DNA from: Pyxicephalus adspersus
Taxonomy: Eukaryota > Chordata > Amphibia > Anura > Pyxicephalidae
Direction of reading: 5' to 3'
NCBI RefSeq assembly: GCF_032062135.1
Contig: NC_092866.1
Location: 27,433,820 to 27,497,819 of the forward strand
Length of the DNA: 64,000 nt
The notes below the pieces were generated by a model. It searched no databases and had not been told where the DNA came from. It saw only the letters and a list, made by a program, of their open reading frames with translations. Of this stretch, positions 34,796 to 46,342 are shown in pieces (the first letter of the stretch is position 1; every line of letters starts with the position of its first letter). The position numbers and the translations under genes were made by a program.

Positions 34796-35160
34796 ACTTC
34801 TGATGTAGGCAAACTACACACAGGCTGATCCGCTGGCAATTTTGTACTTGATGAATCAGTCCAATTTTCAATAGGATGCCCCAAAACAAAGAATACATGT
34901 GTGCAACATTCTGTTTTGATCATTTTCTGAGTGAAAATCAGAAAGTGGTTGATCAGATGTGCAACAGTCTTTTTACTTATGATATATGTGTACCTTATAC
35001 CAAGATTTTCCAATCAGCACTTTTTAGTAACCGTCCAGCTGGGTGGTTACTAAATAGTTAGATCACTAAACAGGGGCCTTTTCCCACCCAGTTTAAACTG
35101 ACTGAAATCAGTTGGAAGTACAATTTCTGCCTGTGTGTACCCAGCTTTAGGCAAGCATTC
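34796..35160. mobile_element. TIR-bearing MITE (ACACACAGGC ends)
   Basis: The left end GGCAAACTACACACAGGCTG and the right end CTGTGTGTACCCAGCTTTAGGC are imperfect inverted repeats about 350 bp apart. Inside lies AGCTGGGTGGTTACTAAATA, shared with hAT-like repeats at 41290 and 45630. Non-coding. Confidence 0.5.
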
Positions 35161-35564
35161 CTAGTCCTACATGCAGCCTATATTATCACTCTTCAACCCA
35201 ACAGTTAAAATAAACTGTTTTATAGAGCCAACACTTAAGCAGAATAAATTATTGACATCTCAGAACGTTTTTGAATTGAACCCCCAGTGCATACTAAATT
35301 TATCAAACAAAACCCTAGTGGGAAAAAGGGAAGGATTTTAAGGAAAAATATAACAGTGCATCCCAGATAATAGAAACCAAAAGATTATCTGGAGGTTCAA
35401 ACCAGTCAAAGGCAACACAACTGTAAAACAGACACACCCAGTTGTAATTAAAAATAAGAAGTGGGAAAACTCACTTAAGAAAGAAGAGAGAACCCTAACA
35501 TACACTCCCAGGGAAACCTTTCAGTGTCTCTGGGGTTCACAGCCTCATGAAAGGAAGCTGTGTT

Positions 35565-36124
35565 AAATTAAATATTAACACAGAAGAAAATGTGGTAAAG
35601 TCCAAAGAAAGAAAGAAAGCTGTTTTTTTTTTTTTTTGATGCGCTAAACAATTTATATAGTAATCATTATATTGTCAATACATTCAGTCAATTGACCTTT
35701 TTACACAAACACAAATATATAATACAATACATTTATCAGCCAAAGTATGATCTCATCCTATTAAATCGTCATAGGATAAGTGACCTTTATCTATACAAAA
35801 ATATTCCTGTGACATAAATAACTATTCATAAAATGCAAGATCTCTGATGATTTCTGATGTGTTTCACTTGTTGGCTTCTTCAGGGGTATTATGAGAGTGT
35901 TTATGTTAGTTGTTAAAAGGGAAAAGGGTTGTATAGTAGGCAATAATTACACATGAGGACAGGATAGCCAGAGAGGGAGATTCGAATATAGCAGTGTAAA
36001 GAGGTATCCTTAGTTTGAGTGAAAGGTTCTCCAATGTTGCATGGTCTGTCTCCAGTGTTGTGCCTGGTTCTAGAGCAGCCACCTTGGATTTTACCACATT
36101 TTCTTCCCTGTTAATATTTCATTT
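35565..36124. mobile_element. Inverted-repeat element with 35-bp arms
   Basis: The arms at 35565-35599 and 36090-36124 are reverse complements with 3 mismatches in 35 (core GAAGAAAATGTGGTAAA). The 14-bp direct repeat GTTCACAGCCTCAT flanks it at 35535-35548 and 36126-36139. Inside are a T-run at 35622-35637 and GGCTTCTTCAGGGGT near 35870. A 63-codon minus-strand frame (35906-36097) has no recognised domain. Confidence 0.65.
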
Positions 36125-36139
36125 TGTTCACAGCCTCAT

Positions 36140-38536
36140 CAAACACAGGCTCAAGAAAAGGGATGCATAGAAGGTGTCTCTGCAGGCTGTTCAGAATAAT
36201 CTGCACTGAAACAATCCCTACTGCATCTGCAAAATATTACACATGCAGGGATCCAAGGAATACTTTCCTCTTCCACCAGCTCAGATCTTCAGAGCTTCCC
36301 TAGAACCCACAAGACCATCAGCAATGAGAGGGGGTCTTGACACAATGCCTACTGACCCATAGGAAAAATAACGGGGAAATTCTTTCTGCACAGAGAAACA
36401 CAAGACTTAGGCAACTGAAACGTAGGTTCTTATTTTCTTTTATGTTTTCTAGGGGTTTTGTGTTCTGGTGGGCAGAACTATCTCTTATGTGGAACCAGGC
36501 AATTAGCATGGCCTTCAGACTTGTGGCAACCTCCTAGCTTTTGTGGACAGAAGATGAAATTAACATCTGAATATAGCCAGTGCCCTAGGACCTCAGTCAA
36601 AGTTAGGATGAAGGGAATTCACACCTCAGAGAGACCCAACCCGGATCTGCCAAAAATACCACCTTTGTCCACCTCTTTGTATCTTGTCTATGTGAAGGAA
36701 AGATGTAGTAAAAGCAATGTTTCAGCTTGCTACCCACTAACAGGGAGAGCTGCAGACAGTAAATGGCCAGAAAGCTGCCAAAGTCACCCTCAAGTTTATC
36801 AAGAGGAAAAAATCTAGTGCAAATGATGGGAAGTGCTTAGGTATGCTTGGAATATTACAGTAAGTTTAATACAAACAACCTAGTGGGATACTGCTGACCA
36901 CAATCAACCAATCTAAAGTACATAAATACAATGAAACTAAAAATGAGTGGGCTGTAACAAAAGAGGAGAGGAAAATGTCCAAGTTCCCCCACACATGCAC
37001 AGAGCACACATACATGATTAATGTGCAACATATATTAGATATCATCGCACATGCTATAGTAAGACAAATATTTCTAGCACCAGTATTTATGGTTAATTCA
37101 AATAGATGAGCTATAAATGTCTTGTAGTAATTGAACTGTAGACATGTTGAGCACTGTACCCTCACAGGGCTTTAAATCCAATACACATAGGAACTTGTTC
37201 AGGAAGTTCAATGCACACTGTTAGGACTGGGGAGGAAGATGATGGAGTCTGGCAAGTTGAGGAGATTGCTATTGTGTCTGAAAGGAGTGCAGCATCCCAG
37301 GAACTGGCAAAACTTGTCTGCAGTATCATCTACCAGGATAGTGAAGGCAGCATTCCACCATTTTTAAATGCTGTTCCCCTATGGCTGTCAGTATCCTGTT
37401 TGGGGATTGCCTACAGATCAGACACCTTCACCCCAGTTAAGGGGGTGGGAAAGTGATTCTGCAAGTTACACTTTCTATTGCTAGGGCACAGCATTGAAAG
37501 AAAAACTGTTGTTAAAACCAGCCAGTTCTATTAATACTGATGCTGCAGATCTGATTCAGTTTTACCACTGCTGACTGTTAGTCATTCTTTGCAAGTAAAG
37601 ATTGCTACACCATTGCCTATTATGCAGTATGACACTTCTATGGACTAGGGAGCTGCTGAAAATACCACAGTGCACAGTCTATACTATCCCCACATCACAC
37701 TGGGACTAGTTACTCAGAGGTGCTACATTGATTCTAAAAGCTAATTGCATGGGCAACTACAGGAAGTGGATCTTTGCCTAAACCTTCCTTCTAGAATTCC
37801 GATTCTGGTGCATGAAATAGTAGACCTGGCCATAAAGAGGACCTGTCACCTATTTCAACCAGAGTTCAGGAACACTTCAAGCTGCCTCGCTATTCAAAGG
37901 CGCATAAAACTGACCACTGGTAAATACTGTGTTTTAGCTATGCACACGTGTGCTTCATGAGGCTGTGATTAACTAAATAGTGGCATTACTGGGGTACCAG
38001 TCAGCATTCCTTGGTGTCTGATAGGGTAGACTTGGCATGCTATTCTAAAATTGTACATTATAACAATTGCAACTGCATGAAAATATATTATTTGGCTCCT
38101 CTACTTAAAAAAAAAAAAATATATGTAATACTTTGTATTATTAAGGGTGCTTTTATATATTATTTGTGTCTTCTACTTTCATAAAATATATATGTAATAC
38201 TTTGTATATTTAAGGGTGCTTTTTACCTGAATTAAAACTTTATAAATGTACAAAAAAATGGCTCCAGGAAGGGCAAAACCAATGATTCTACCAGACACAA
38301 ACTATTCCTTTTTTAACCAACACCCACTTCTTTGGAGTGTGCTTACTGTAATCTGCTTTACATGAGTGTCTACCTTACTTCAGTCCTAAAATTGGGACTG
38401 AACTCTTTGCGACTCTGCAAAATAAAACAAATGGCTTTATATACAGTTATACTATCCCCACCCTCTATTTCAAAATTGGCGCTCGAAATAAACATACCAA
38501 TGGCAAACAACCTCCTTGCCTGTGTAGTGATAAAAA
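36140..38536. other. Intergenic; no recognisable gene
   Basis: Only short open frames without known domains. A roughly 36-bp direct repeat (ATATGTAATACTTTGTAT then AAGGGTGCTTTT) occurs at about 38118-38153 and 38188-38223. No upstream neighbour gene of CTCF is visible. Confidence 0.5.
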
Positions 38537-38549
38537 ACTACAATTCCCA
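38537..38549 (+). promoter_or_regulatory. ZNF143/THAP11-like motif
   Basis: ACTACAATTCCCA, the core of the SBS2-type consensus. Confidence 0.75.
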
Positions 38550-38560
38550 ATAGCCTCTTG

Positions 38561-38570
38561 GCCCCGCCCC
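38561..38570 (+). promoter_or_regulatory. GC box (Sp/KLF)
   Basis: GCCCCGCCCC. Confidence 0.7.
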
Positions 38571-38574
38571 ACTG

Positions 38575-38584
38575 GCGCATGCGC
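38575..38584. promoter_or_regulatory. NRF1 site
   Basis: GCGCATGCGC, a perfect palindromic NRF1 consensus. Confidence 0.8.
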
Positions 38585-38597
38585 TTTCTTTGCAGAT

Positions 38598-38609
38598 GCC
38601 GCCATTTTG
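38598..38609 (+). promoter_or_regulatory. YY1 site at probable start of exon 1
   Basis: GCCGCCATTTTG, the canonical start-site-proximal YY1 motif. Confidence 0.8.
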
Positions 38610-38753
38610 TGAAACAGTGGGTTGGAGAGATTAAACGGTGAGCTGGATATTGTTAGACGGTATGTTCTAAGGTCGCTGGTGTGCCGTTTGGTTGCAATCA
38701 TTCGAATTCGACTGGAAACCAGAAAAAAAGAGTGAAAAAGTCGTCCTAGGGAG
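38600..38753 (+). other. CTCF: Probable untranslated exon 1 of CTCF
   Basis: It runs from the YY1-marked start region to the strong donor GAG|GTAAGA (intron begins 38754). A weaker donor, ACG|GTGAGC, at 38638 is an alternative. No long frame opens in it. The 5' edge is approximate. Confidence 0.65.
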
Positions 38754-41289
38754 GTAAGACTCGCAATTTAGGCAATTTGCAGGAGCTTTCTCCGGCCTCT
38801 AGGTGTCACGATGGGGCTCCGGTTCGGGCGGCTGACGGGGATGTTTGTCTCCCTCTATCGTTATTGTAATTTGGTAAAAAAAATATCTGGAGCTCAAGTT
38901 AGCGAATACTTTCCCCAAAACTGACCGTTTCGGCTTTAGAAAAGGTGGCTGCGGGATCGTCTTGGTTTGGGCGGGACGGTGAAGAGCCGTTCTGTAGGCC
39001 TGGCATCCATTTTCTATACAGACGCTTCGTGTAACAGTTTCATTAGATTGTCGCGGAGAATTCTGTTTGTTCCTGCATATTCTTAATATTTGGCTTTGCT
39101 TTTCTGGTTATCTTCTTTTATAAATGAATGTATATATGGACTCCGGGCTATCTTCCCGCTTTTTTTCTTAGTTTTGTACGATTTTATGCAGTGTTATGTA
39201 CTTATTAAAACAAGTAAAATTAAAGCGTGTATGTTATGTTGAATTAATTTGTAGAACTAGTGTACTAATATCTTTTACCGCTTATAATAACTTTTAGTTT
39301 TGTATAGTTTCCTTATATATATAAATATTCAAGTTGCACGTTTCTCGTGTTTGTGTCTTGTAGTTCCTGTAGCATGAGTTAGATATTTCTCTAGTCCATG
39401 CAGGGAACACAGAACTCTGCACATATTTCCATTATGACTGAGATTTTTGCTCAATAAAATTAAATCATCCAAACCTAACCGAATGATTAAGCTTCATTGA
39501 AAACTCAGAGAATGCTGAAAATTCTTTTATACTATAAAATGTCCTTTTAAGTGGTCCGATATAGTAATGAAACTCAATCTTGAATTAAGCTTACGGTTTG
39601 CCTTTGTTGAAGCATTTCCCTTTCATTTCAGCTGTAAATTGTCATCCTGCTTAAGTGTGTACAGTTGTGTTGTCTTCCACCTGCAGAAACCAGGGTTAGT
39701 TTAGAAGTATTTTGTATACAAAGCTTCAGTTTAGTAATCATTTTATGTTTTTTTTTCTATCACCCTTGCTGTGTGTGGTGTATGCTTTGCTGTAAAATTG
39801 CAGCATTAAGCCATGATTGAGAACCAGTTTCATCCAAGTAGAAGTATTTGCAAAAGTAGCCTTTGGCTAGTTATCCATTCATTGTTCCAATGTTTTGCAT
39901 AACAGGTTCCTGAAGAGGAACTCCTGCTTATGTAGTCAATAAAAAGGTGTGTGTGTATCACGCACGTACATTTGACAAAATACTCTTACCTTTTCATACA
40001 ATCCACGGATGTATTGTTTTAAAGTTTCCCCTTTGCTTGTTGTCACTAATGCTGTATGGTAATGCTTTGGTGCGCTGGGGTGCCTTTGAGTTTAATGGCA
40101 CTATGCATTGCATTAGCCAGTTGCATTTAAATTTACAAAGCATGCACATTTTTTTAAAGTTTTGTGTTGCCATTCAAATAAATGATTGCCCTAACCCAAA
40201 ATATACCATCCCAAATGACAAAACATTATGTTGCCATTATGGAAACAGTCCCATCTGTGCCACAGTTTTCTGTATTGGCGGTAGCTTTATTCAATCCTCA
40301 GACTTTCTTCTGAGTGGTATGTGCCGTTGAGCAAGGATGCATGTGTGTAGTAGCCAAAATGATTCCATGGCAAGAGCACCGAGTTTGTGGCAGCTGTAAT
40401 TTTGTGCATATGTTTAAGGTGGGGGTGCATGCCCACCTGGACATAAAACGTTTTAATATATTTAAAACATTGAGTGCATTAATAGGAATTTTTGTATCCA
40501 TTCTATGTTATTGGATACATGACTTTAGATACTTCTAATCACACAGTGCATCCACTCATAGAAGTGCAAAACTGAGATTCCTGCATGTCCATCCACATTT
40601 GATTTTTGTTCTAATGTGTAAATGAATATTGATAGAAAGAAAATGCCATCTTCTGCATTTTTCTCTAAAGTAGACTTGTGATGGAACAGGGTCTATACAG
40701 AATGGCACAGTTATTCCCAAGCACAGATTTTTACTACCTGAACAGAAAGTAAAGAAATAACTTTCTTTTAAGTGACTGTACCTGTGCAGTTGTTTCCACC
40801 ATTCAATGCTAGTTTAAATTCTCATTTTGGGTGTTAAAAACTGAATGGATTCGACAAAAAACTTAAGTTTTTATCAGTTTTTAGGGGCGTGTGCTATGGC
40901 AGTAGAAGCATTTATAAGGGTGTAGAAGCAGTTAAACATTTAAAATGCAGTGAGAAGCATTCTCTGTATAGCTCAAAAATGTTTTGCCACAAACACTGAG
41001 TGATGGGTATCCTGTAGCCTTCTGGGGTACCAAGGCTTTAACCTCCTGAAAAACGGTTATTGCTAGTGCCATGCTTTGAATGTACTTTTTAAGGTTGCCA
41101 GTGTGCTCATCTCATTTCTCAGCTGAACCTTCCAACGCTCAGATGGCTGGTGTTAAAACAAAACAAGTATTACATGTCAAGCCATAATTTTGGACTTATA
41201 ATGCTATATACTCATTACTATAGGATAGCGTTATTTAGTGAGATATCGTTCTCACTAGTCATAAGGTGAGCATCATAGTGACTGAGATA

Positions 41290-41462
41290 GTGCAGGGTTC
41301 TCCCCAGGCACTTTTAGCTGGGCACACCACCTGGCACTTTTCAGCACCCACCCGGCTGTTTTTGGGTGGTTACAAAAGAGTTTGGTCACAATACAGGGGC
41401 TGCCAACCACCTAAAATTTCTTCCCACTCACCCCTTAAAAAAAATTCTGGGTTGAGCACTGT
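41290..41462. mobile_element. hAT-like MITE (CAGGGTTCTCCCCAG family)
   Basis: The left end CAGGGTTCTCCCCAGGC and the right end CTGGGTTGAGCACTG are inverted repeats. The interior has CTGTTTTTGGGTGGTTAC, shared with 45630-45800. The same left end appears just before the gap at 52676. Confidence 0.65.
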
Positions 41463-41754
41463 AGTGGTTAGGATAATCCTTGTTATCCAGACCAGGGATG
41501 ATATATAGATAATACATTTTAGGCTTGTGTGGCAGAATAAGTTTGCAGGAAAATTTAATTTTTATTCAGCACAGAGGAGGACTGTCTACAAATATGCTAA
41601 CATAATTGTTTTAATCATGAGGTAACTATGTAGTACCAGTAGTGCTAGGTATGGAATGCTTTATACAGTACAGGATCAAAAAACACAACATATGACTTCT
41701 ACCACACTGTTTTATTTACATATACTAAACTTTTAGAAAATTCATACACTAATT

Positions 41755-41935
41755 CATAACCCCCTTTCCATGCGTGGCTTCAAGACTTCTCATTGGGCTG
41801 GCTCAATTCTGTAACTCTCTACCTTGTTCTATTACGCCACCACCCACCTTTAACACATTTAGAAAAAAAAACTCTCAAAACTTGTAACTTTAAAGCCTAA
41901 ACTTAACATTTTTACTTTACATAGAAGGGTAGACA
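41755..41935 (+). mobile_element. Possible LINE ORF2 C-terminal fragment
   Basis: One frame gives FCNSLPCSI followed by TFNTFRKK, resembling the LWNSLP...FK..LKT tail of L2-like LINEs. Short and decayed. Confidence 0.35.
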
Positions 41936-42010
41936 ACCTACTGCCCCTTTAAGACTTAATGGCAGCATAGAGCCTCCTACATCACGCATATATATGTTTT
42001 TTTAGTTTAT
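41880..42010. repeat. T2-like MITE fragment
   Basis: Shares TTTTACTTTACATAGAAGGG and CATAGAGCCTCCTACATCAC with the repeats at 16721 and 57262. Confidence 0.45.
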
Positions 42011-42497
42011 TTCATCTTTAACATGTTCTAGTTCTGTCATCTAATCTGTTTATTTGCTGGTTAGGGCCTTTCTTGGTGTCCATGTCAAGGCCTGCCTAAC
42101 CTAGACACCTACTTGTGGCTGCCCAGGCCAAGTCTCTTTTCTGAATGAGCCAAGAGATGACATCAGGGAGCACTTGTACAACAGTAAATCAGCATTATCT
42201 TGCACAGAAAATAGTGCTGTTGAGGGACATAAAAGTAAGAGTTGGGGAAGTATGTTTATTTTTTTAGTGCTCAACATATTTTTGGTAAGGTGAAAAACTT
42301 TGGGTAGGTGGGAAGGCATTTTGCATGGAATTGGGCTTTAACCATTACTTATTTGCCACAGTTTATTTCCCCTACCTGTTGTGTACTATGCTTAGCAGGG
42401 TCAGGGTACTTGGCAGGGTCCTCTTGTCCAGTGAAATGGTTTATACTTGTTTTACGTGATTTTGCTATTTAGTGACTTTATGCATCAGGTGTCGTTT

Positions 42498-42960
42498 ATA
42501 CCGAAAGCGGAACTAAACCAACACATTTTAAAAAGTCACTCTTAACCTTTTATCCGGCAGATCCTCGATTTCACTAGACCTTTCCTTAATCAGGTCCCAT
42601 TCCATCCTGTCTAATCTTTTTTTGACCCAGCGTAAAGTAAGTAGAGGATGCCGCTATCTTCGCTGGTGTTCTTTCTTCTGGCTACATCACCCGATCCCGC
42701 ACTGAGCAGATGTGAGCTTGGGTAACATAGATTGGGAGAAATCTCACTGTGATTGTGTGAGATTGGCATCTCTTTTCCTCGGTGTTGGAATATGCCCCCT
42801 CTGCGCATGCCCGAAGCTGGAGCAGCCAGGAGCCGGACGGGAGCACAGAGTTTACTGAGTTACCTATGTCACGCATCCCGGAAGGCTCTGTGCTCCCATT
42901 CGGTCAGCAGTTGTTGAAGACGGAGGACAAAATTCCGGGACAGGTATAGTCTGGAGATGC
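42498..42960. repeat. GATC-hairpin MITE-like repeat
   Basis: It starts with AAAGCGGAACTAAACCAACA and contains CATCACCCGATCCCGCACTG, GTGAGATTGGCATC, and CATCCCGGAAGGCTCTGTGC, all shared with 6330-6715 and 60565-60800. Confidence 0.6.
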
Positions 42961-43350
42961 ATTACATGAGTTTGCTAAAGATTGTGGCCTCTAAAAATTA
43001 CTTACATGCCCCGTAAAATATTTTGTGCTAAATTTTCCTCAGCAAGTCAACAGCAAGAAAAACAGCTAAACTTTAACCTGAACAAATTAGATTCTCAAAA
43101 CACTCACGTTGATTATTGTAAACTATTCTTTGCCCCTGAATTTTCATTTCAGCAAATGGGGGCTGGGGGTCAAGCTGTAACCAGGTAGTCAAAAGGTGGG
43201 CAGGCAGGAAAATGTGTTCCCACTTGTATGCTATAGGTATCCAATAAACACCTATAGTTGTGTCCGCTTTCTAATGTCCCCCTATACCTTGTTGGAACTT
43301 TCTACTACATATTTCTTAGTATGCCCCATTTTTTGTTTTTCTTGCAACTG

Positions 43351-43630
43351 NNNNNNNNNNNNNNNNNNNNNNNNNNNNNNNNNNNNNNNNNNNNNNNNNN
43401 NNNNNNNNNNNNNNNNNNNNNNNNNNNNNNNNNNNNNNNNNNNNNNNNNNNNNNNNNNNNNNNNNNNNNNNNNNNNNNNNNNNNNNNNNNNNNNNNNNNN
43501 NNNNNNNNNNNNNNNNNNNNNNNNNNNNNNNNNNNNNNNNNNNNNNNNNNNNNNNNNNNNNNNNNNNNNNNNNNNNNNNNNNNNNNNNNNNNNNNNNNNN
43601 NNNNNNNNNNNNNNNNNNNNNNNNNNNNNN
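43351..43630. other. Assembly gap (280 N)
   Basis: Run of unknown bases in the 5' intron. Confidence 1.
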
Positions 43631-43649
43631 TGGGATAAACTAAAAATAT

Positions 43650-44110
43650 GAACTGAAAGAGAAACTATACTCAAAACCCCCCAAAAAACTAAAAGCACAC
43701 CTTTATTCCCGCAGGCAGACCAATTACTCCGGGAGTGTCCGGCACCTGGTACCGCGTCGTCCTAGCAACTAAGATTGGGTGACGTAGGATGAAAAAAAAA
43801 TGCCTATTTCCCTTCATATGCGTGAGATGGGCAAATTTTTTTTCTTTGAGCAAAAAGGCTCCGAGATGCTCGGGCATGCGAAGGAGCGCCAAGAGCCTCC
43901 CGGGATGCCTGACGTAGTAACCTAGGCAGCTGAGAATTACAGGACAGTGTTGCACCCTTTTCTTAAAAAAAAAAAGAATTTTTACCCTGCTGCTATGGGC
44001 TTGTTTACACTTACTGTTCATAAAGGAGGACATTCCTGGATGCCTGCTATGCACAGAACAATTTTTGTAGGCATTAGCAAATGCTAATACAGGCATTTTA
44101 GGGCATTATT
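43650..44110. repeat. T2-like / GATC-family MITE-like repeat
   Basis: AAAGAGAAACTATACTCAAA at the left, then GATTGGGTGACGTAGG and GAGCCTCCCGGGATGCCTGA, matching parts of the 6330, 16721 and 18804 repeats. Confidence 0.5.
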
Positions 44111-44462
44111 TGTTAAAGCCTACTTAAATTACCCAGGCAAAAAAAAAAAAAAAAAAGCTCAAAACTCCTATACGTGCAAAAGTCTGTGAGGCAGCAGAGG
44201 TGTCAAACCACCCTGGACACTGCATTGACCGTCCGGAAAACTGCATAGAAGAGCTGCTGGCTGCCATTATTAAGGATTATGAACTGTCTAATATTAACTT
44301 TTTTTCTTCTATATGTCTCACTGTATACAAAGCCAAGTCTAAGCAACAGGTGAGAGCTGGGAGTTGCACCCAACTAAAAAAAAATGCTGTAAATACAAAG
44401 TATTACTTTTGAAAAGAACTTTTTTAGTTCAAAATATTGTTGCTGTACACAGAGCAAAATGC

Positions 44463-44814
44463 CTAAGTCTACGTACACACGTGCAATATTTATCGTTAGG
44501 AAACAAACGTCTAAGAACATACCGATTATTCACGAGTATTTTGAACAGTCGTATACTGCATCATTCTGTACATGCTCTAGCGATACGATCCTTCAAATAT
44601 TATCCACCAATAATGTATATACACTAGATACGGTTGTTCGAGTGATGAAGGGATTGACATGTACCGCAGAACAATCCACAATCGCTGAACGACTACACAC
44701 CATAGATGGCGAACTTTCGTCACCCAAAAGAATTTTGTTAACGATTATCGAGCGATAGGTCGTTAATTGTTCATTTGCAACAACAATTATTGCATGTGTG
44801 TACGTAGCCTAACA
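44463..44814. mobile_element. MITE, CTAGGTACACA family (copy 2)
   Basis: The ends TAAGTCTACGTACACACGTG and GCATGTGTGTACGTAGCCTA are inverted repeats of 18-20 bp. The interior diverges from the other copies but keeps AACAACAATTATTGCA at the right. Confidence 0.7.
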
Positions 44815-45394
44815 ATGCCTTACCTTGCCTGTAGCTTGATCTTCTTAATTCCTGATTTCAGCTCTCTGCCAGTTGACTGCAGTGTTGCCATCTGTCTAAA
44901 TTAAGCTTTATATACGATAAATTTTGCAGAAACTTTAAAGTTTATTCAAGAAGTCTTTGTGATGGCCAAGTTTTTCTCACAGATCAAACCATGCAGAAGA
45001 CAAGGAGTGCATGTGACCATGATTGAGGGAAAACAATGAGCAAAAAGGCATCTTTGATACTCCCTTATACAGCAGAGCAACTGTTTAGTGTGAATATTCA
45101 CTACTTTGTAGTGCTAGAGGGGCGAAGATGGGCTGCATACACTTAAGACCTTGATCTGTAGACTAGAAACAAGGATCTTCTATTTCACACCCCCTACTTC
45201 TTGTAAATTAGCGGTAGCCAACGGGTGGTCTGCGGCTCTGGCCGGTGCGCCCCCAAGCAGGGGTCAGGAGAAGGATTCAGTCTTGACTCCTAGACATTTT
45301 AAAAAGTTGTCCTTAGTTTGAATATTCCAAAAATTCAGCCCTTTCATTACAGCAGATAGGTTCTTTAGAAGACTTATTCAAAAGATGTGGCCCT

Positions 45395-45545
45395 AAGTGT
45401 ACTAGATTGTAAGCTCTTCGGGGCAGGGTCCTCTCCTCCTGTATCACTGTATTAGTCTGTCATTTGCAATCCCTATTTAATGTACAGCGCTGCGTAATAT
45501 GTTGGCGCTATATAAATCCTGTTTAATAATAATAATAATAATAAC
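45395..45545 (+). mobile_element. L2-like LINE 3' tail
   Basis: ATTGTAAGCTCTTCGGGGCA, CTGTATCACTGTATTAGTCT, TATGTTGGCGCTATATAAAT and a (TAA)n end reproduce the tail of the element at 2332-2862. No coding part remains. Confidence 0.85.
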
Positions 45546-45629
45546 ACAGGAAGTGGCAAACATTCATGCCAAAGAAGTCACAGGATCCTTAAAAGTGTAA
45601 AAGGCATAAATGGGATCTCTTCTGTAAAT

Positions 45630-45800
45630 TTGCACAACAGTATTCTCCCTAGCTCCTTTTAGCCAGGTACATTACCTAGCACTTTTCATTAACTGCCAAG
45701 CTGTTTTTGGGTGGTTACTGAAATGTTGAATCATAATACAAGGGGCTACCACATACCTAAAGCTTCTTCCCATTCAACTTGAAAAAAAATTCTAAGGAGT
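45630..45800. mobile_element. hAT-like MITE (CAGTATTCTCCC family)
   Basis: CAGTATTCTCCCTAGCTCCT at the left and TTTTTGGGTGGTTACTGAAA inside match the element at 41290. Confidence 0.55.
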
Positions 45801-46007
45801 ATACTGCACAATAAAATTTGTGATGCAACTTGAGAGAACAAGTTTGGCTTCTTAACAGCAGCTTTGTTAAATCTGATGGAAGGACCCTTTTTAAATCTTG
45901 ACTGGGTCATGTTCGATCAAAAGCCTAGCTGTGTGGAATCTACACTTACAATGCCTGTTTTTAAAGACACTAAACACAATCTTGGACAAAACAACAGAAA
46001 AAGGTTA

Positions 46008-46342
46008 CTCAAGCTATGTACACACACGCAATAATTGTCCCAGAAAGGATCTTTCACAATCTATTCCAACAACTAACGACTGCACAATGCACGAACGAGT
46101 GCTGTACCTAAGCACCTTCTGCTCTATGGAGAGGGCAGCAGGAGAACAATGGAGCTGCACCCCGCTGCGCTCTCTCCTCCTTCACTTCCATTACGATTGT
46201 TTGTTTCCATTGTCCGAGGATCCGCCAGAACCGTCTTACAGACGATGAACAACGAGCGCTGTACACACTTAAAATTTTCGCCCGATATCGTCCCTGAGCT
46301 GATTATCGAACGAGAACATTTCCAAGTGTGGACCTAGCCTCA
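46008..46342. mobile_element. MITE, CTAGGTACACA family (copy 3)
   Basis: Left AAGCTATGTACACACACGCA, right AAGTGTGGACCTAGCC. The interior has GAGGATCCGCCAGAACCG and CCTGAGCTGATTATCG, as in copy 1. Confidence 0.75.

Larger units (their letters stand above)
38537..38609 (+). promoter_or_regulatory. CTCF: CTCF core promoter, stacked housekeeping motifs
   Basis: Within 73 bp are a ZNF143/THAP11-type motif, a GC box, a perfect NRF1 palindrome and a YY1 motif (listed separately), in a locally G+C- and CpG-rich context and without a TATA box. This is the typical architecture of a broad, constitutive vertebrate promoter. The YY1 motif GCCGCCATTTTG is commonly at or just downstream of the start site, placing transcription start near 38590-38600. 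Assignment to CTCF rests on orientation, the donor site at 38754 and the absence of any other gene before the coding exons. Confidence 0.8.

Noticed and set aside
34102..34898. Long open frames on both strands (up to 158 codons) with repeated WIEFLYPRI-like units
   Set aside because: They are translations of the palindromic DNA repeats; the same units appear on both strands.
35906..36097. 63-codon minus-strand frame in the inverted-repeat element
   Set aside because: No homology recognised and it is bounded by the element arm; too short to support as a gene.
36458..36817. 119-codon frame upstream of CTCF as a possible gene
   Set aside because: No recognisable domain, promoter or splice pattern; composition is like the surrounding intergenic DNA.
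38638..38643. Alternative exon 1 donor GTGAGC
   Set aside because: A stronger donor (GAG|GTAAGA at 38754) lies downstream; kept only as an alternative.
38465..38701. Minus-strand open frame of 78 codons across the CTCF promoter
   Set aside because: It is the complement of the promoter motif cluster (its Lys-Met-Ala-Ala comes from the YY1 motif), shows no domain, and has no support for a divergent gene.
44459..44758. 99-codon frame inside the CTCF intron
   Set aside because: It lies entirely within a MITE copy, and its siblings at 19600 and 51566 do not preserve it.
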